Positions 47,353 through 55,975 of a DNA stretch of 64,000 nt are shown piece after piece. This DNA comes from Streptomyces sp. NBC_01689 (lineage in GTDB: Bacteria; Actinomycetota; Actinomycetes; Streptomycetales; Streptomycetaceae): positions 3,038,001 to 3,102,000 of the forward strand of contig NZ_CP109592.1 of assembly GCF_036250675.1 (NCBI RefSeq). Direction: 5' to 3'. The notes below the pieces were generated by a model, which ran no database searches, had not been told where the DNA came from, and saw nothing but the letters and a program-made list of their open reading frames with translations. Numbering within the stretch: the first letter of the stretch is position 1; each line of letters begins with the position of its first letter. Both the position numbers and the translations under genes were made by a program.

Positions 47353-49902
47353 TCACAGCCGCGGATCCACCGGTTCGGACTCGAGGGCCAGGACGCCGAA
47401 CACCGCCTCGTGCACCCGCCACAACGGCTCCCCCTCCCCCAGCCGTTCCAGCGCCTCCAGCCCCAACGCGTACTCCCGGATCGCCAACGACCGCTTGTGG
47501 TTGAGGAACCGCCCCCGCAGCCGGGCCAGGTTCTCCGGCCGGGTGTACTCGGGTCCGTAGATGATCCGCAGGTACTCCCGGCCCCGGCACTTCACCCCGG
47601 GCTGCACCAGCCGGCCCTTGGCGTCCCGCACGATCGCCTCGACGGGCTTGACGACCATGCCCTCACCGCCGCGCCCGGTCATCTCCAGCCACCAGTCGAC
47701 ACCGGCCCGCACGGACTCCGCGTCCCCGGTGTCCACGAACAGCCGCCGGGTCGTGCGCAGCAGCCCGCTCCCGTCGTGCTCGACGAGCCTGTCGATCAGC
47801 GCGAGCTGCGTGTCGTGCGGGAGCCCGGCCAGGCTGCGTCCCTGCGCCGCCAGGATCTGGAAGGGCGCGAGCCGCACCCCCTCCAGGCCGTCCGTCGTCC
47901 AGCAGTACCGCCGGTAGGCGTCGGTGAACGCCGCCGCGTCGGCGGCCCGTTCCCGCTGCCGCTCCAGCAGGTCCCGCACGTCCACGCCACGCGCCGCCGC
48001 CCCTTCGAGCGCCGCCAGCGCCCCCGGGAACACCGCCCCGGACGCGGCGCCGACGGCCGCGTACTGCGTCCGCAGCAGCCCGGACGCCTTGAGCGACCAC
48101 GGCATCAGCTCGGCGTCGAGCAGCAGCCAGTCGGTCCCCAGCTCCTCCCACAGCCCCGCCTCGGCCGCGGCCTCCCGCAGCCGTCCGAGGATCTCCTCGG
48201 TGACCTCGGTGTCGTCGAAGAAGGGCCTGCCGGTACGGGTGTACAGCGCGCCGGTGGGCCCCTCGGCCACCCCGAACCGCTCCCGCGCCACCCCGGCGTC
48301 GCGGCAGACCAGCGCCACCGCCCGCGACCCCATGTGCTTCTCCTCGCACACGACCCGGGCCACCCCGTCCTCCCGGTACTGGGCGAAGGCCTCCTCGGGG
48401 TGCTCCAGATAGCCCTCCACCCGGGACGTCGCGGTCGGCGCCATCGTCGGGGGGAGGTACGGCAGCAGCCGCGGGTCGACCGCGAAACGGCTCATGACCT
48501 CCAGAGCCGCCGCCGCGTTCTCCTCGCGCACCGCGACCCGCCCCGCGTACCGGGTCTCCACGGCGCGCCGGCCCTGTACGTCCGCGAGGTCGAGCGGGCG
48601 CCCCTCGTGTCCGCCGGGCGCCTCGGACGCCAGCGGCCGGGCGGGCTCGTACCAGACCCGCTCGGCGGGTACGTCGACGAGTTCGCGTTCCGGCCAGCGC
48701 AGCGCGGTGAGCTTGCCGCCGAAGACGGCACCGGTGTCCACGCAGAGGGTGTTGTTCAGCCAGGTGGCCTGCGGCACCGGGGTGTGGCCGTAGACGACGG
48801 CCGCGCGGCCGCGGTAGTCCTCGGCCCACGGATAGCGCACCGGCAGGCCGAACTCGTCCGTCTCCCCGGTCGTGTCGCCGTACAGCGCGTGCGAACGCAC
48901 CCGGCCGGAGGTGCGGCCGTGGTACCGCTCGGGCAGACCGGCGTGGCAGACGACCAGCCGTCCGCCGTCCAGGACGTAGTGGCTGACCAGACCGTCCACG
49001 AACTCCCGTACCCGCGCCCGGAACTCCTCGCTCTCCCCGGCCAGCTGCGCCACGGTCTCGGCGAGTCCGTGGGTGTGCTGGACCTGGCGGCCCTTGAGGT
49101 ACCGGCCGAGCTTGTTCTCGTGGTTGCCGGGCACGCACAGCGCGTTGCCGGACCCGACCATGGACATCACGCGGCGCAGCACCCCGGGGGTGTCCGGTCC
49201 CCGGTCGACGAGGTCGCCCACGAAGACGGCCGTACGGCCCCGCGGGTGCACGCCGTCGACATAGCCCAACGTGTCGAGCAGGGTCTCCAGTTCGGCGGAG
49301 CAGCCGTGGATGTCGCCCACGATGTCGAAGGGTCCGGTCAGGTGGGTCAGGTCGTTGAAACGCCGCTCGGTGCTGACCCCGGCGGCCTCGACCTCCGTCT
49401 CGCCGCGCAGTACGTGGACCTTCCGGAAGCCCTCGCGCTCCAGGCTCCGCAGGGAGCGCCGGAGTTCGCGGATGTGCCGCTGGATGACCCGCCGTGGCAT
49501 GTCGGCCCGGTCGGTCCGGGACGCGTTGCGCGCGGCGCACACCTCCTCGGGCACGTCGAGGACGATCGCGATGGGCAGCACGTCGTGCTGCCTGGCGAGC
49601 TCGATCAGCTGACGGCGGCTCTCCTGCTGCACGTTCGTCGCGTCCACCACGGTGCGCCGGCCCGCCGCGAGCCGTTTGCCCGCGATGTAGTGGAGGACGT
49701 CGAAGGCGTCGCCGCTGGCGCTCTGGTCGTTCTCGTCGTCGGCGACGAGGCCTCGGCAGAAGTCGCTGGAGATGACCTCGGTCGCCTTGAAGTGCCTGCT
49801 AGCGAAGGTCGACTTGCCCGAACCGGACGCGCCGACCAGGACCACGAGGGAGAGGTCGGTGACGGGCAGGACCCGTCCCCGGGTGATGTCGTCGCTGCTC
49901 AT
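47353..49902 (-). CDS. pnkp: Polynucleotide kinase-phosphatase, bacterial RNA repair
   Basis: An 849-residue Pnkp with three modules. A 5'-OH kinase with P-loop GASGSGKS (residues 24-31). A calcineurin-type 2',3'-phosphatase with GDIHGC (196-201), GDLVDRG (229-235), GNHE (259-262) and GHTPVPQ. A C-terminal ligase-like adenylyltransferase with Lys522 in EEKHMGSR (KxxG), later GGEGMVVKP and GVKCRGREYLRIIYGPEY. It heals and, with Hen1, seals ribotoxin-cleaved RNA. ATG 49902 overlaps the hen1 stop by four bases (ATGA). The length matches the C. thermocellum enzyme. Confidence 0.96.
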   Translation of the reverse strand: MSSDDITRGRVLPVTDLSLVVLVGASGSGKSTFASRHFKATEVISSDFCRGLVADDENDQSASGDAFDVLHYIAGKRLAAGRRTVVDATNVQQESRRQLIELARQHDVLPIAIVLDVPEEVCAARNASRTDRADMPRRVIQRHIRELRRSLRSLEREGFRKVHVLRGETEVEAAGVSTERRFNDLTHLTGPFDIVGDIHGCSAELETLLDTLGYVDGVHPRGRTAVFVGDLVDRGPDTPGVLRRVMSMVGSGNALCVPGNHENKLGRYLKGRQVQHTHGLAETVAQLAGESEEFRARVREFVDGLVSHYVLDGGRLVVCHAGLPERYHGRTSGRVRSHALYGDTTGETDEFGLPVRYPWAEDYRGRAAVVYGHTPVPQATWLNNTLCVDTGAVFGGKLTALRWPERELVDVPAERVWYEPARPLASEAPGGHEGRPLDLADVQGRRAVETRYAGRVAVREENAAAALEVMSRFAVDPRLLPYLPPTMAPTATSRVEGYLEHPEEAFAQYREDGVARVVCEEKHMGSRAVALVCRDAGVARERFGVAEGPTGALYTRTGRPFFDDTEVTEEILGRLREAAAEAGLWEELGTDWLLLDAELMPWSLKASGLLRTQYAAVGAASGAVFPGALAALEGAAARGVDVRDLLERQRERAADAAAFTDAYRRYCWTTDGLEGVRLAPFQILAAQGRSLAGLPHDTQLALIDRLVEHDGSGLLRTTRRLFVDTGDAESVRAGVDWWLEMTGRGGEGMVVKPVEAIVRDAKGRLVQPGVKCRGREYLRIIYGPEYTRPENLARLRGRFLNHKRSLAIREYALGLEALERLGEGEPLWRVHEAVFGVLALESEPVDPRL

Positions 49903-51374
49903 GCGGCCTTCCCCTCCTTCGTGTCCGGGGTGGTCGTGTTCAGGGAGAAGGTGGCCATCTGGGTGGGCGCCCCCACCTCGGGGTCGTCGGGGCCCACGGG
50001 GGTGAACCCCACCTCGTAGCCGTGCCGTTCGGCCACTTCGCGGGCCCAGCTCCGGAACTCCTCGCGGGTCCATTCGAAGCGGTGGTCGCCGTGCCGGCTG
50101 TGTCCGGCCGGGAGGCTCTCCCAGCGGACGTTGTACTCGACGTTCGGGGTGGTCACCAGGACGGTCCGGGGCCGTGCGGAGCCGAACACGGCGTATTCCA
50201 GGGCCGACAGCCGTGGTGGGTCGACGTGTTCGACGACCTCGCTGAGCACGGCGGCGTCGTAGCCCTTGAGCCGCTTGTCGGTGTAGGCGAGCGAGCCCTG
50301 CAGCAGCTGTACGCGGGCGGCCCGCCGGTCGCCCATCCGGTCCAGCTTGAGCCTGCGCGCCGCGACGGTGAGCGCGCGCATCGACACGTCGACGCCGACG
50401 ATCTCGGTGAACCGCGCGTCCTTGAGCAGCGCCTGCACCAACTGGCCCTGCCCGCACCCGAGGTCGAGGACGCGTCCGGCGCCGCACGCGTCCAGCGCGG
50501 CGAGGATCGCGTCCCGCCGCCGCACGGCGAGCGGTACCGGCTTCTCCTCGGTGTCGGTCTCCTCGTCGACCGCGTTGTCGATGTCCTCGACCACGGTGTC
50601 GTCGCTCTCGGCGAGCCGGACCAGCTCCAGCCGCTCCATCGCCTCGCGCGTCAGCGACCAGCGCCGGGAGAGGTACCGGCTGGTGATCAGCTTCTGCTCG
50701 GGGTGGTCCGCCAGCCAGCCCTCGCCCGCCCGCAGCAGCTTGTCGACCTCGTCGGAGGAGACCCAGTAGTGCTTGGCGTCGTCGAGCACCGGGAGCAGGA
50801 CGTAGAGGTGGCGCAGGGCCTCGGCGAGCGTCAGCCGGTCCGACTCCAGGACGAGCCGGACGTACCGCGACGCGCCCCATTCGGGGAAGCGGGCGTCCAG
50901 CGCCACGGCCTCGGCGTCGACGGTCCAGCCGAGCGGCTCGAAGAGCTGACGCACGAGGTCGGCGCCACCTCGCGCGGGAAGCGCGGGCACTTCGATCCGC
51001 AGGGGCAGCGCACGCGCGGGAAGGTCCGGCCTCGCGGCGCACTGGCCCCTCATCGCGCTGGAGAACACCGCGCTCAGGGCCACGGCGAGCAGGGACGAGG
51101 CCGCGTACGGCCGGTCGTTGACGTACTGGGCGAGCGCGGCGTCGGGCGCGCCGCCGCGGCCCTTGCCCTTGCCGCGCCGGACCAGCGCCACCGCGTCGAC
51201 CTCCAGCAGCAGCGCGGCCGTGCACCGCTCGGCGGACGCCTCGGGGTAGAGGACGTGCGCCGTGCCGTAGGAGGTGGAGAACATCTGCGCCTTGTCGGGA
51301 TGCTTGTGCAGCAGGAATCCGAGGTCGGTCGCGGGGCGCTCCGGTTCGCCGGTGGTGCTGATCGTCAGAAACAC
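49899..51374 (-). CDS. hen1: 3'-terminal RNA ribose 2'-O-methyltransferase Hen1
   Basis: A 491-residue bacterial Hen1. The N-terminal half (MFLTISTTGEPERPATDLGFLLHKHPDKAQMF; AVALVRRGKGKGRGG; YVNDRPYAASSLLAVALSAVF) is the ligase-activating domain that binds Pnkp. The C-terminal methyltransferase has the SAM motif VLDLGCGQGQLVQALL near 300 and the metal-binding EVVEHVDPPRL plus HGDHRFEW. It methylates the 2'-OH of the 3' end before sealing, so the repaired RNA resists re-cleavage. GTG 51374 has GAGG nine bases upstream. It forms an operon with pnkp. Confidence 0.95.
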   Translation of the reverse strand: MFLTISTTGEPERPATDLGFLLHKHPDKAQMFSTSYGTAHVLYPEASAERCTAALLLEVDAVALVRRGKGKGRGGAPDAALAQYVNDRPYAASSLLAVALSAVFSSAMRGQCAARPDLPARALPLRIEVPALPARGGADLVRQLFEPLGWTVDAEAVALDARFPEWGASRYVRLVLESDRLTLAEALRHLYVLLPVLDDAKHYWVSSDEVDKLLRAGEGWLADHPEQKLITSRYLSRRWSLTREAMERLELVRLAESDDTVVEDIDNAVDEETDTEEKPVPLAVRRRDAILAALDACGAGRVLDLGCGQGQLVQALLKDARFTEIVGVDVSMRALTVAARRLKLDRMGDRRAARVQLLQGSLAYTDKRLKGYDAAVLSEVVEHVDPPRLSALEYAVFGSARPRTVLVTTPNVEYNVRWESLPAGHSRHGDHRFEWTREEFRSWAREVAERHGYEVGFTPVGPDDPEVGAPTQMATFSLNTTTPDTKEGKAA

Positions 51375-51728
51375 TGTGGTCTGCCTCGAAACGTCATCTG
51401 ATGGCCGTGGGACTTCCGTACGAGCGCGACCGCGCGCTCCGGGAGGCATGCTCCCCCGGCGGCGTCCGTCCCAGGTGTCCGGTGCCGGACGGCGGGGGAC
51501 CGCGGCGGGGAGGAACGCGCCGTGCCGTACCTCCGGCGCGCCTGCCCAACGTACAGCGAACCTCTTGGGCGGAGCCGGGAATTTTCGCTGGTGGCGGCCC
51601 ACCCCGGACGGGCGAGGGCACCGGGGGCGGGCGGTCACGGCCCCTCGTGTCCGGATCGGCACGGTCGGTGACGGGCGGGGCGGTGGTTCCGGGTGGGACG
51701 GGTGTTGTGACCGGTGCATGATGGATAC
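51375..51728. promoter_or_regulatory. Divergent gap, hen1 / F420 oxidoreductase
   Basis: About 354 bases between divergent starts. Short frames here have no supporting motifs. It must hold both promoters, but I recognise no specific operator. Confidence 0.5.
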
Positions 51729-52652
51729 ATGGATCTTCGAGTCTTCACCGAACCGCAGCAAGGGGCGACCTACGAGACGCTGCTCCGCGTCGCCAAGGCC
51801 GCCGAAGACCTCCACTACGGCGCTTTCTTCCGCTCCGACCACTACCTGCACATGGGGTCCGTCGACGGGCTCCCCGGACCCACCGACGCGTGGATCACGC
51901 TGGCCGGTCTCGCGCGCGAGACCGAGCGGATCCGCCTGGGCACCCTGATGACGGCCGGTACCTTCCGGCTTCCCGGCGTCCTCGCCATCCAGGTGGCGCA
52001 GGTCGACCAGATGTCGGGCGGACGGGTGGAGCTCGGGCTCGGCTCCGGCTGGTACGAGGCCGAGCACGACGCGTACGGGATTCCGTTCCCCAAGGAGAAG
52101 TTCGGCCGGCTGGAGGAGCAACTCGCCGTCGTCACGGGCCTGTGGAACACGCCGGTGGGCGAACGGTTCACCTACGAGGGCGAGTTCTACCGGCTCAAGG
52201 ACTCCCCCGCGCTGCCGAAGCCGGCGCAGCCGAAGGTGCCGGTCCTGATCGGCGGCCACGGCGCCAAGCGGACACCGGCCCTCGCGGCGCGGTACGCCGA
52301 CGAGTTCAACATCCCCTTCGCCTCCCTCGAGGACACCGAGCGGCAGTTCCGGCGGGTACGGGCGGCGGCCGAGGAGGCGGGGCGCAGCGGGGACGACCTC
52401 GTGTACTCCAACGCGCTCGTGGCCTGCGTCGGCAGGACCGACCTGGAGGTGAAGCGGCGGGCGGACGCCATCGGACGCGACGTCGAGGAGCTGAAGGCGA
52501 ACGGTCTCGCGGGCTCGCCCGCGGAGGTCGTCGAGAGGATCGCCCAGTTCCAGGGCGTCGGTTCGCAGCGGATGTATGTGCAGATGCTCGACCTCGACGA
52601 CCTGGACCACCTGGAGCTGATCGCGTCCGCGGTGATGCCGCAGCTGGTGTGA
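51729..52652 (+). CDS. LLM-class F420-dependent oxidoreductase
   Basis: A 307-residue luciferase-like TIM-barrel protein. Motifs: MDLRVFTEPQQGATYETLLRVAKAAEDLHYGAFFRSDHYLHMG, ETERIRLGTLMTAGTFRLPGVLAIQVAQVDQMSGGRVELGLGSGWYEAEHDAYGIPFP, VPVLIGGHGAKRTPALAARYADEFN. These are typical of actinobacterial F420-dependent members (the substrate is usually unknown). ATG 51729 is chosen for alignment with the family N-terminus; GTG 51714 is in frame. Divergent from hen1, but with no evident functional link. Confidence 0.92.
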   Translation: MDLRVFTEPQQGATYETLLRVAKAAEDLHYGAFFRSDHYLHMGSVDGLPGPTDAWITLAGLARETERIRLGTLMTAGTFRLPGVLAIQVAQVDQMSGGRVELGLGSGWYEAEHDAYGIPFPKEKFGRLEEQLAVVTGLWNTPVGERFTYEGEFYRLKDSPALPKPAQPKVPVLIGGHGAKRTPALAARYADEFNIPFASLEDTERQFRRVRAAAEEAGRSGDDLVYSNALVACVGRTDLEVKRRADAIGRDVEELKANGLAGSPAEVVERIAQFQGVGSQRMYVQMLDLDDLDHLELIASAVMPQLV

Positions 52653-52760
52653 GGGTCCTGGGGGCGGCCCCTCCGCCCGGGGTCTGCCGCGCCCGGACCC
52701 CCGCTTCGGCCTGAACGGCCTCATCCCCAAGCGCCGGACAGGCTGGAGATGCGGGCCGGC
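52653..52760. repeat. Degenerate copy of the Streptomyces intergenic repeat
   Basis: GGACCCCCGCTTCGGCCTGA followed by AAGCGCCGGACAGGCTG echoes the element at 47164-47257 (GGACCCCCGC...AACGCCGGACGGGCTG) with changes. It sits between converging genes and may help terminate both. Confidence 0.6.
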
Positions 52761-52802
52761 ACCGGATCGTTGCGGCCCGGCCGGGCGGCGGGGGCGAAGA
52801 AC

Positions 52803-53279
52803 CTACCCCGTCGCCCACCCCCGCTCCACCACCCCCCGGTCCCGGTCCGCCAGCCGTCTCAGCATCTCCAGCACCCGGTCCCGGGACTCGTCCGCCGCGT
52901 CGATCGCCTCCATGCACTGCCAGTACGTCCCCTGTTCGTCCGCCGCGCAGGCGACACCGACGAGAGCGATCCCGACCTCGGCGAGCAGCCCGCCGAGACA
53001 CAGCAGGGCCTCCCGCGCGTCACCCAGCTCGGTGAGCCGCGCGGCACGCAGATCGGCGAGGTCGCGCGGCGCCGCGTCGAGCACCCCGCACCCCCGCCCC
53101 GCCAGCTCGGTCAGCCCCAGCGCCTCGCCCCGCAGTTCGGGTGGTCCCGAGACCGCGAAGCGGCTGCCTATCGCCTGGGCGAGGGCCTGCGCCTGCCACG
53201 CCTCCGCCACCACCTCGTCCGTGTCCCCGCTCCCGGCCAGGGCACGTCTGCTCGCCACGATGAGCCGCACCGCTTCCAT
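52803..53279 (-). CDS. DUF6099-like conserved Streptomyces protein
   Basis: A 158-residue, mostly helical soluble protein: MEAVRLIVASRRALAGSG, EAWQAQALAQAIGSRFAVSGPPELRGEALGLTELAGRGCGVLD, GDAREALLCLGGLLAEVGIALVGVACAADEQGTYWQCMEAIDAADESRDRV. I recognise it as a Streptomyces family annotated DUF6099, with no known function. ATG 53279 (MEAVRL) is chosen to match that family; an upstream extension is Arg-rich and unsupported. Confidence 0.75.
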   Translation of the reverse strand: MEAVRLIVASRRALAGSGDTDEVVAEAWQAQALAQAIGSRFAVSGPPELRGEALGLTELAGRGCGVLDAAPRDLADLRAARLTELGDAREALLCLGGLLAEVGIALVGVACAADEQGTYWQCMEAIDAADESRDRVLEMLRRLADRDRGVVERGWATG

Positions 53280-53518
53280 GCGCTGCCCCCGTCTGTCCCG
53301 ACGCACTCGTCGCACGTCCGCCCGAACTCCCTTGTCCACTACCCAGAGTGAGTTCTCGCGCGACGAAAAGCCAGAGGAAGCCCGAAATCTGTGGACAGAG
53401 AATCGAATGTAGACAACTCAACGACTCCGGAGAGTGACAAACGGTCGGGGCGGTCTCCCCGGGGAGCGTTCCTCGGAAGCGCCTCACCCGCGTCGGATCC
53501 CCGGCGGCGGCCGCCCCG

Positions 53519-54010
53519 CTAGGGCGCCCCGGGCACCGGAAACCTCCGCTCGTTCCGGTCGATCTTCGCGTCGAGCGCCGCCAGCGCGTCGATGCCGAGC
53601 ACCTCGCACAGCTGCAGGAGATAGGCGAGGACGTCCGCGACCTCGTCGGTGACCCGGTGCGCGCTGTCCGCGTCGTCCATCACCCGGGCCGACTCCTCCG
53701 GGGTCAACCACTGGAAGATCTCCATGAGTTCGGACGCCTCCACGCTCAGCGCGGCGACCAGGTTCTTCGGGGTGTGGAACGGCCGCCAGTCGCGCGCGGC
53801 GGCGAACTCCACCAGCCGCCGCTGCAGCATCGGCACGTCCAGTCCGCCGGTGCCGGCCCCCGCACCACCACCGGCACCCACGCCCGTGCCGGCGGCGGCA
53901 CCGGTACCCGTCCCGGCCCCACCCCCGTCCCCGGGCTCCGCATCCACGCCCCCGCCGGCACCCGCACCGGGACCCCCGCCGCCGTCTTCGTCCTCGCCGA
54001 TCTCTCTCAC
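53519..54010 (-). CDS. MazG-type NTP pyrophosphohydrolase
   Basis: A 163-residue protein. The C-terminal 100 residues are a MazG-like domain: LVEFAAARDWRPFHTPKNLVAALSVEASELMEIFQWLTPEES with the metal-binding ExxE (EASELME) and later DEVADVLAYLLQLCEVLGID (ExxD). Such enzymes hydrolyse non-canonical nucleotides. The first 60 residues are Gly/Ala-rich low-complexity sequence. GTG 54010 overlaps the ATPase stop by four bases (GTGA), which fixes the start despite the odd N-terminus. Confidence 0.88.
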   Translation of the reverse strand: MREIGEDEDGGGGPGAGAGGGVDAEPGDGGGAGTGTGAAAGTGVGAGGGAGAGTGGLDVPMLQRRLVEFAAARDWRPFHTPKNLVAALSVEASELMEIFQWLTPEESARVMDDADSAHRVTDEVADVLAYLLQLCEVLGIDALAALDAKIDRNERRFPVPGAP

Positions 54011-55245
54011 GGCGTCAGGTCTACCACCGTGACGCCCTCCACGCCGTCCAGCCCGTCGGCCCCGCACACCCGCGCGGCGTCACTCACCGCACCCACCAGC
54101 CGGATGTGTCCCCGCTCGCACATCCGCGCCGCCAGCCGCACCAGTTCACCGGCCTGCCGGACGTCCAGCCCGCGGTCGAGACCGTCGGCCAGCACGGTCA
54201 GGGTCTGCAGCGCGGCCGGGACCTCGCCCACCGGGTCCACCTCCAGCACACCGGGGCCGGTGAGCAGCACCAGCGCCAGCGCCAGGTATCGCAACTCGCC
54301 GTCCCCGAGCAGCCCGAGATGGCTGCGGACGCCGTCGCCGCGGTCGAGCAGCGCGCGGACCCTGCCGTCGCCGAGCGGCTCGGCCAGGACGTCCGCGACC
54401 GGGCCGGCGCATCCGGCCCGTACCGCCGCGACCAGGTGCGCGTACCGGTGGCCGCACTCCGAGCGGGTCCGCCACAGGACGTCGGCGAGGTTGTCGCAGC
54501 CCCGGAGCAGTCGGCCCGCGCCGAGCGGGGTGGCGTCCCGCATCCGCCGCGGGCTCGGGTCGCAGGCGTACACGGACCGCAGGGCGACGACCATCTGCTC
54601 GGCGGCGGCGAGGACTTGGCGCTCGCCCTCGGTCCTGCCCGCGAGGCGCAGCGGCAGCAGCGCGGTGCCGAGGCGGTCGTCGGGCAGCGGGGCCCGGGTG
54701 ACCGCGGAGGACCCCGCCGTGTGCCAGGCCGCCTGGACCGCCGGGCGCCCCGGGTCCCGCAGCGCCGTCTCCAGCAGGGTCAGTCCACCGGCGGAGAGCC
54801 GTTCGCCGACGATGCGCAGTTCGGGCTCGGCCTGGACGGCGACGTCGAGCCGCACGGGTCCCCGGGGGCCGTCGACCGTGCAGCCGATGCGGAACCCGCG
54901 GCGCCGCTGGGCGTCGGGACGGGCCCGCTCGGGCACGCAGGCCACCGGGTCCGGGAACACCTCGTCCAGTTCGGCGCCGCCGCCCAGCCGCGCCAGTGCC
55001 TCGTACGCGCGCAGGGCGGCGGACTTGCCGCTGCCGCTGGGTCCCGCGAAGAGGGTGAGCGGTCCGAGCGGGAACCGGGCACGCCGGTGTGCCGCGAAGG
55101 CCGCGAGCCGCAGCTCGGTGACGCCGGGCCGCTCAGGGGCCGGCGCGGCGGGGCCGCCGTACGGCCCGGCCTGGACAGGTGCCGACTCGGCCTGGGTGCC
55201 GGACGATTCGGCCGGGGCGGGGGCCGCCAGAGATGACAGGGTCAT
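54007..55245 (-). CDS. SMC/RecF-like AAA ATPase
   Basis: A 412-residue ATPase of the ABC/SMC class without a coiled-coil arm. Walker A is FAGPSGSGKSAALRAYEAL (near residue 67). A signature-like segment LLGDGELRYLALALVLLTGPGVLEVDPVGEVP combines a weak ABC signature with a degenerate Walker B (LEVDP instead of LLDEP). The first 40 residues are Ala/Pro-rich. ATG 55245 is the start. It is coupled by overlap to the MazG gene, suggesting a joint role, perhaps in nucleotide-pool or DNA surveillance; this is inference. Confidence 0.82.
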   Translation of the reverse strand: MTLSSLAAPAPAESSGTQAESAPVQAGPYGGPAAPAPERPGVTELRLAAFAAHRRARFPLGPLTLFAGPSGSGKSAALRAYEALARLGGGAELDEVFPDPVACVPERARPDAQRRRGFRIGCTVDGPRGPVRLDVAVQAEPELRIVGERLSAGGLTLLETALRDPGRPAVQAAWHTAGSSAVTRAPLPDDRLGTALLPLRLAGRTEGERQVLAAAEQMVVALRSVYACDPSPRRMRDATPLGAGRLLRGCDNLADVLWRTRSECGHRYAHLVAAVRAGCAGPVADVLAEPLGDGRVRALLDRGDGVRSHLGLLGDGELRYLALALVLLTGPGVLEVDPVGEVPAALQTLTVLADGLDRGLDVRQAGELVRLAARMCERGHIRLVGAVSDAARVCGADGLDGVEGVTVVDLTP

Positions 55246-55337
55246 ATGTGGACGGTAGGACCCCGCCCCCAGGGGAACCGTTACACCCCGACGACCTTCC
55301 TACGATCGAGGGAACCGCGCCTTCCGGATCGTCCGGC

Positions 55338-55727
55338 TCAGATGCCGGGCACGCCCGCACCCTCCATCAGTCCCCGCACCTCGGTGCCGGGGGGTGTCAG
55401 CAGGAACACGTTCCGGTCGACCCGGTGCATCCCGCTGGCGAGCCCGAAGACCACGCCGGTGCTGAAGTCCAGGACCCGCTTGGCGACCTCGGTCTCGGCG
55501 CCGGTCAGGTCGAGCAGGACGGGGATGCCGGACATCAGCGTCTCGGCGACGTCGCGGGCGTCCGCGAACACGTTGACCCGCAGGACCACGAAGCGGCGCC
55601 GCGTCTCGGTCTCGGCCTCGGGCATCGACCGGTGGCTCACCGCCGAGGGCCAGGCGTCCCGGCCCCGCAACGGAACGACCTGGGCGAGCCCTTCCCACTG
55701 CTCGTCGGTGACGTCGTGGCTGCTCAC
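55338..55727 (-). CDS. sflB: SepF-like protein, SflB type
   Basis: About 129 residues. The core RRRFVVLRVNVFADARDVAETLMSGIPVLLDLTGAETEVAKRVLDFSTGVVFGLASGMHRVDRNVFLLTPPG is the SepF fold, which tethers FtsZ to the membrane. The N-terminal amphipathic membrane helix of true SepF is not evident, as in the Streptomyces paralogues SflA/SflB. From memory S. coelicolor SflB (SCO5967) lies in this gene order. GTG 55727 is used; ATG 55772 would add 15 residues. A 92-base gap separates it from the ATPase gene downstream. Confidence 0.82.
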   Translation of the reverse strand: MSSHDVTDEQWEGLAQVVPLRGRDAWPSAVSHRSMPEAETETRRRFVVLRVNVFADARDVAETLMSGIPVLLDLTGAETEVAKRVLDFSTGVVFGLASGMHRVDRNVFLLTPPGTEVRGLMEGAGVPGI

Positions 55728-55902
55728 TGGCCCACCCCGTCCTGGCTCGCACTCGATGTCTGCACCGGGCAATTCTTACGCATGGTCACCCGTTCGGCCG
55801 AACAGCGACACGGTCCGCCACTCCTCCGACCGTCATTTCCGGGGCCTCACACGGCCCGTCACACGGCTGTGCAGCGCGCGTAACCCCTCGCGATCAAGGG
55901 CC

Positions 55903-55918
55903 GTGACATCGACGTAAC
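55903..55918 (+). promoter_or_regulatory. Candidate GlnR box before nitrate reductase gene
   Basis: GTGAC-ATCGAC-GTAAC fits the GlnR pattern gTnAC-n6-GnAAC, 58-73 bases before the start; a further GTAAC is at 55880. GlnR activates nitrate assimilation genes in Streptomyces under nitrogen limitation. Confidence 0.5.
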
Positions 55919-55975
55919 GGGCAATTCGTACGCTCGGCCGCGGCACGCACCGGCGAGAGACGAGAGGGGCCGTCC

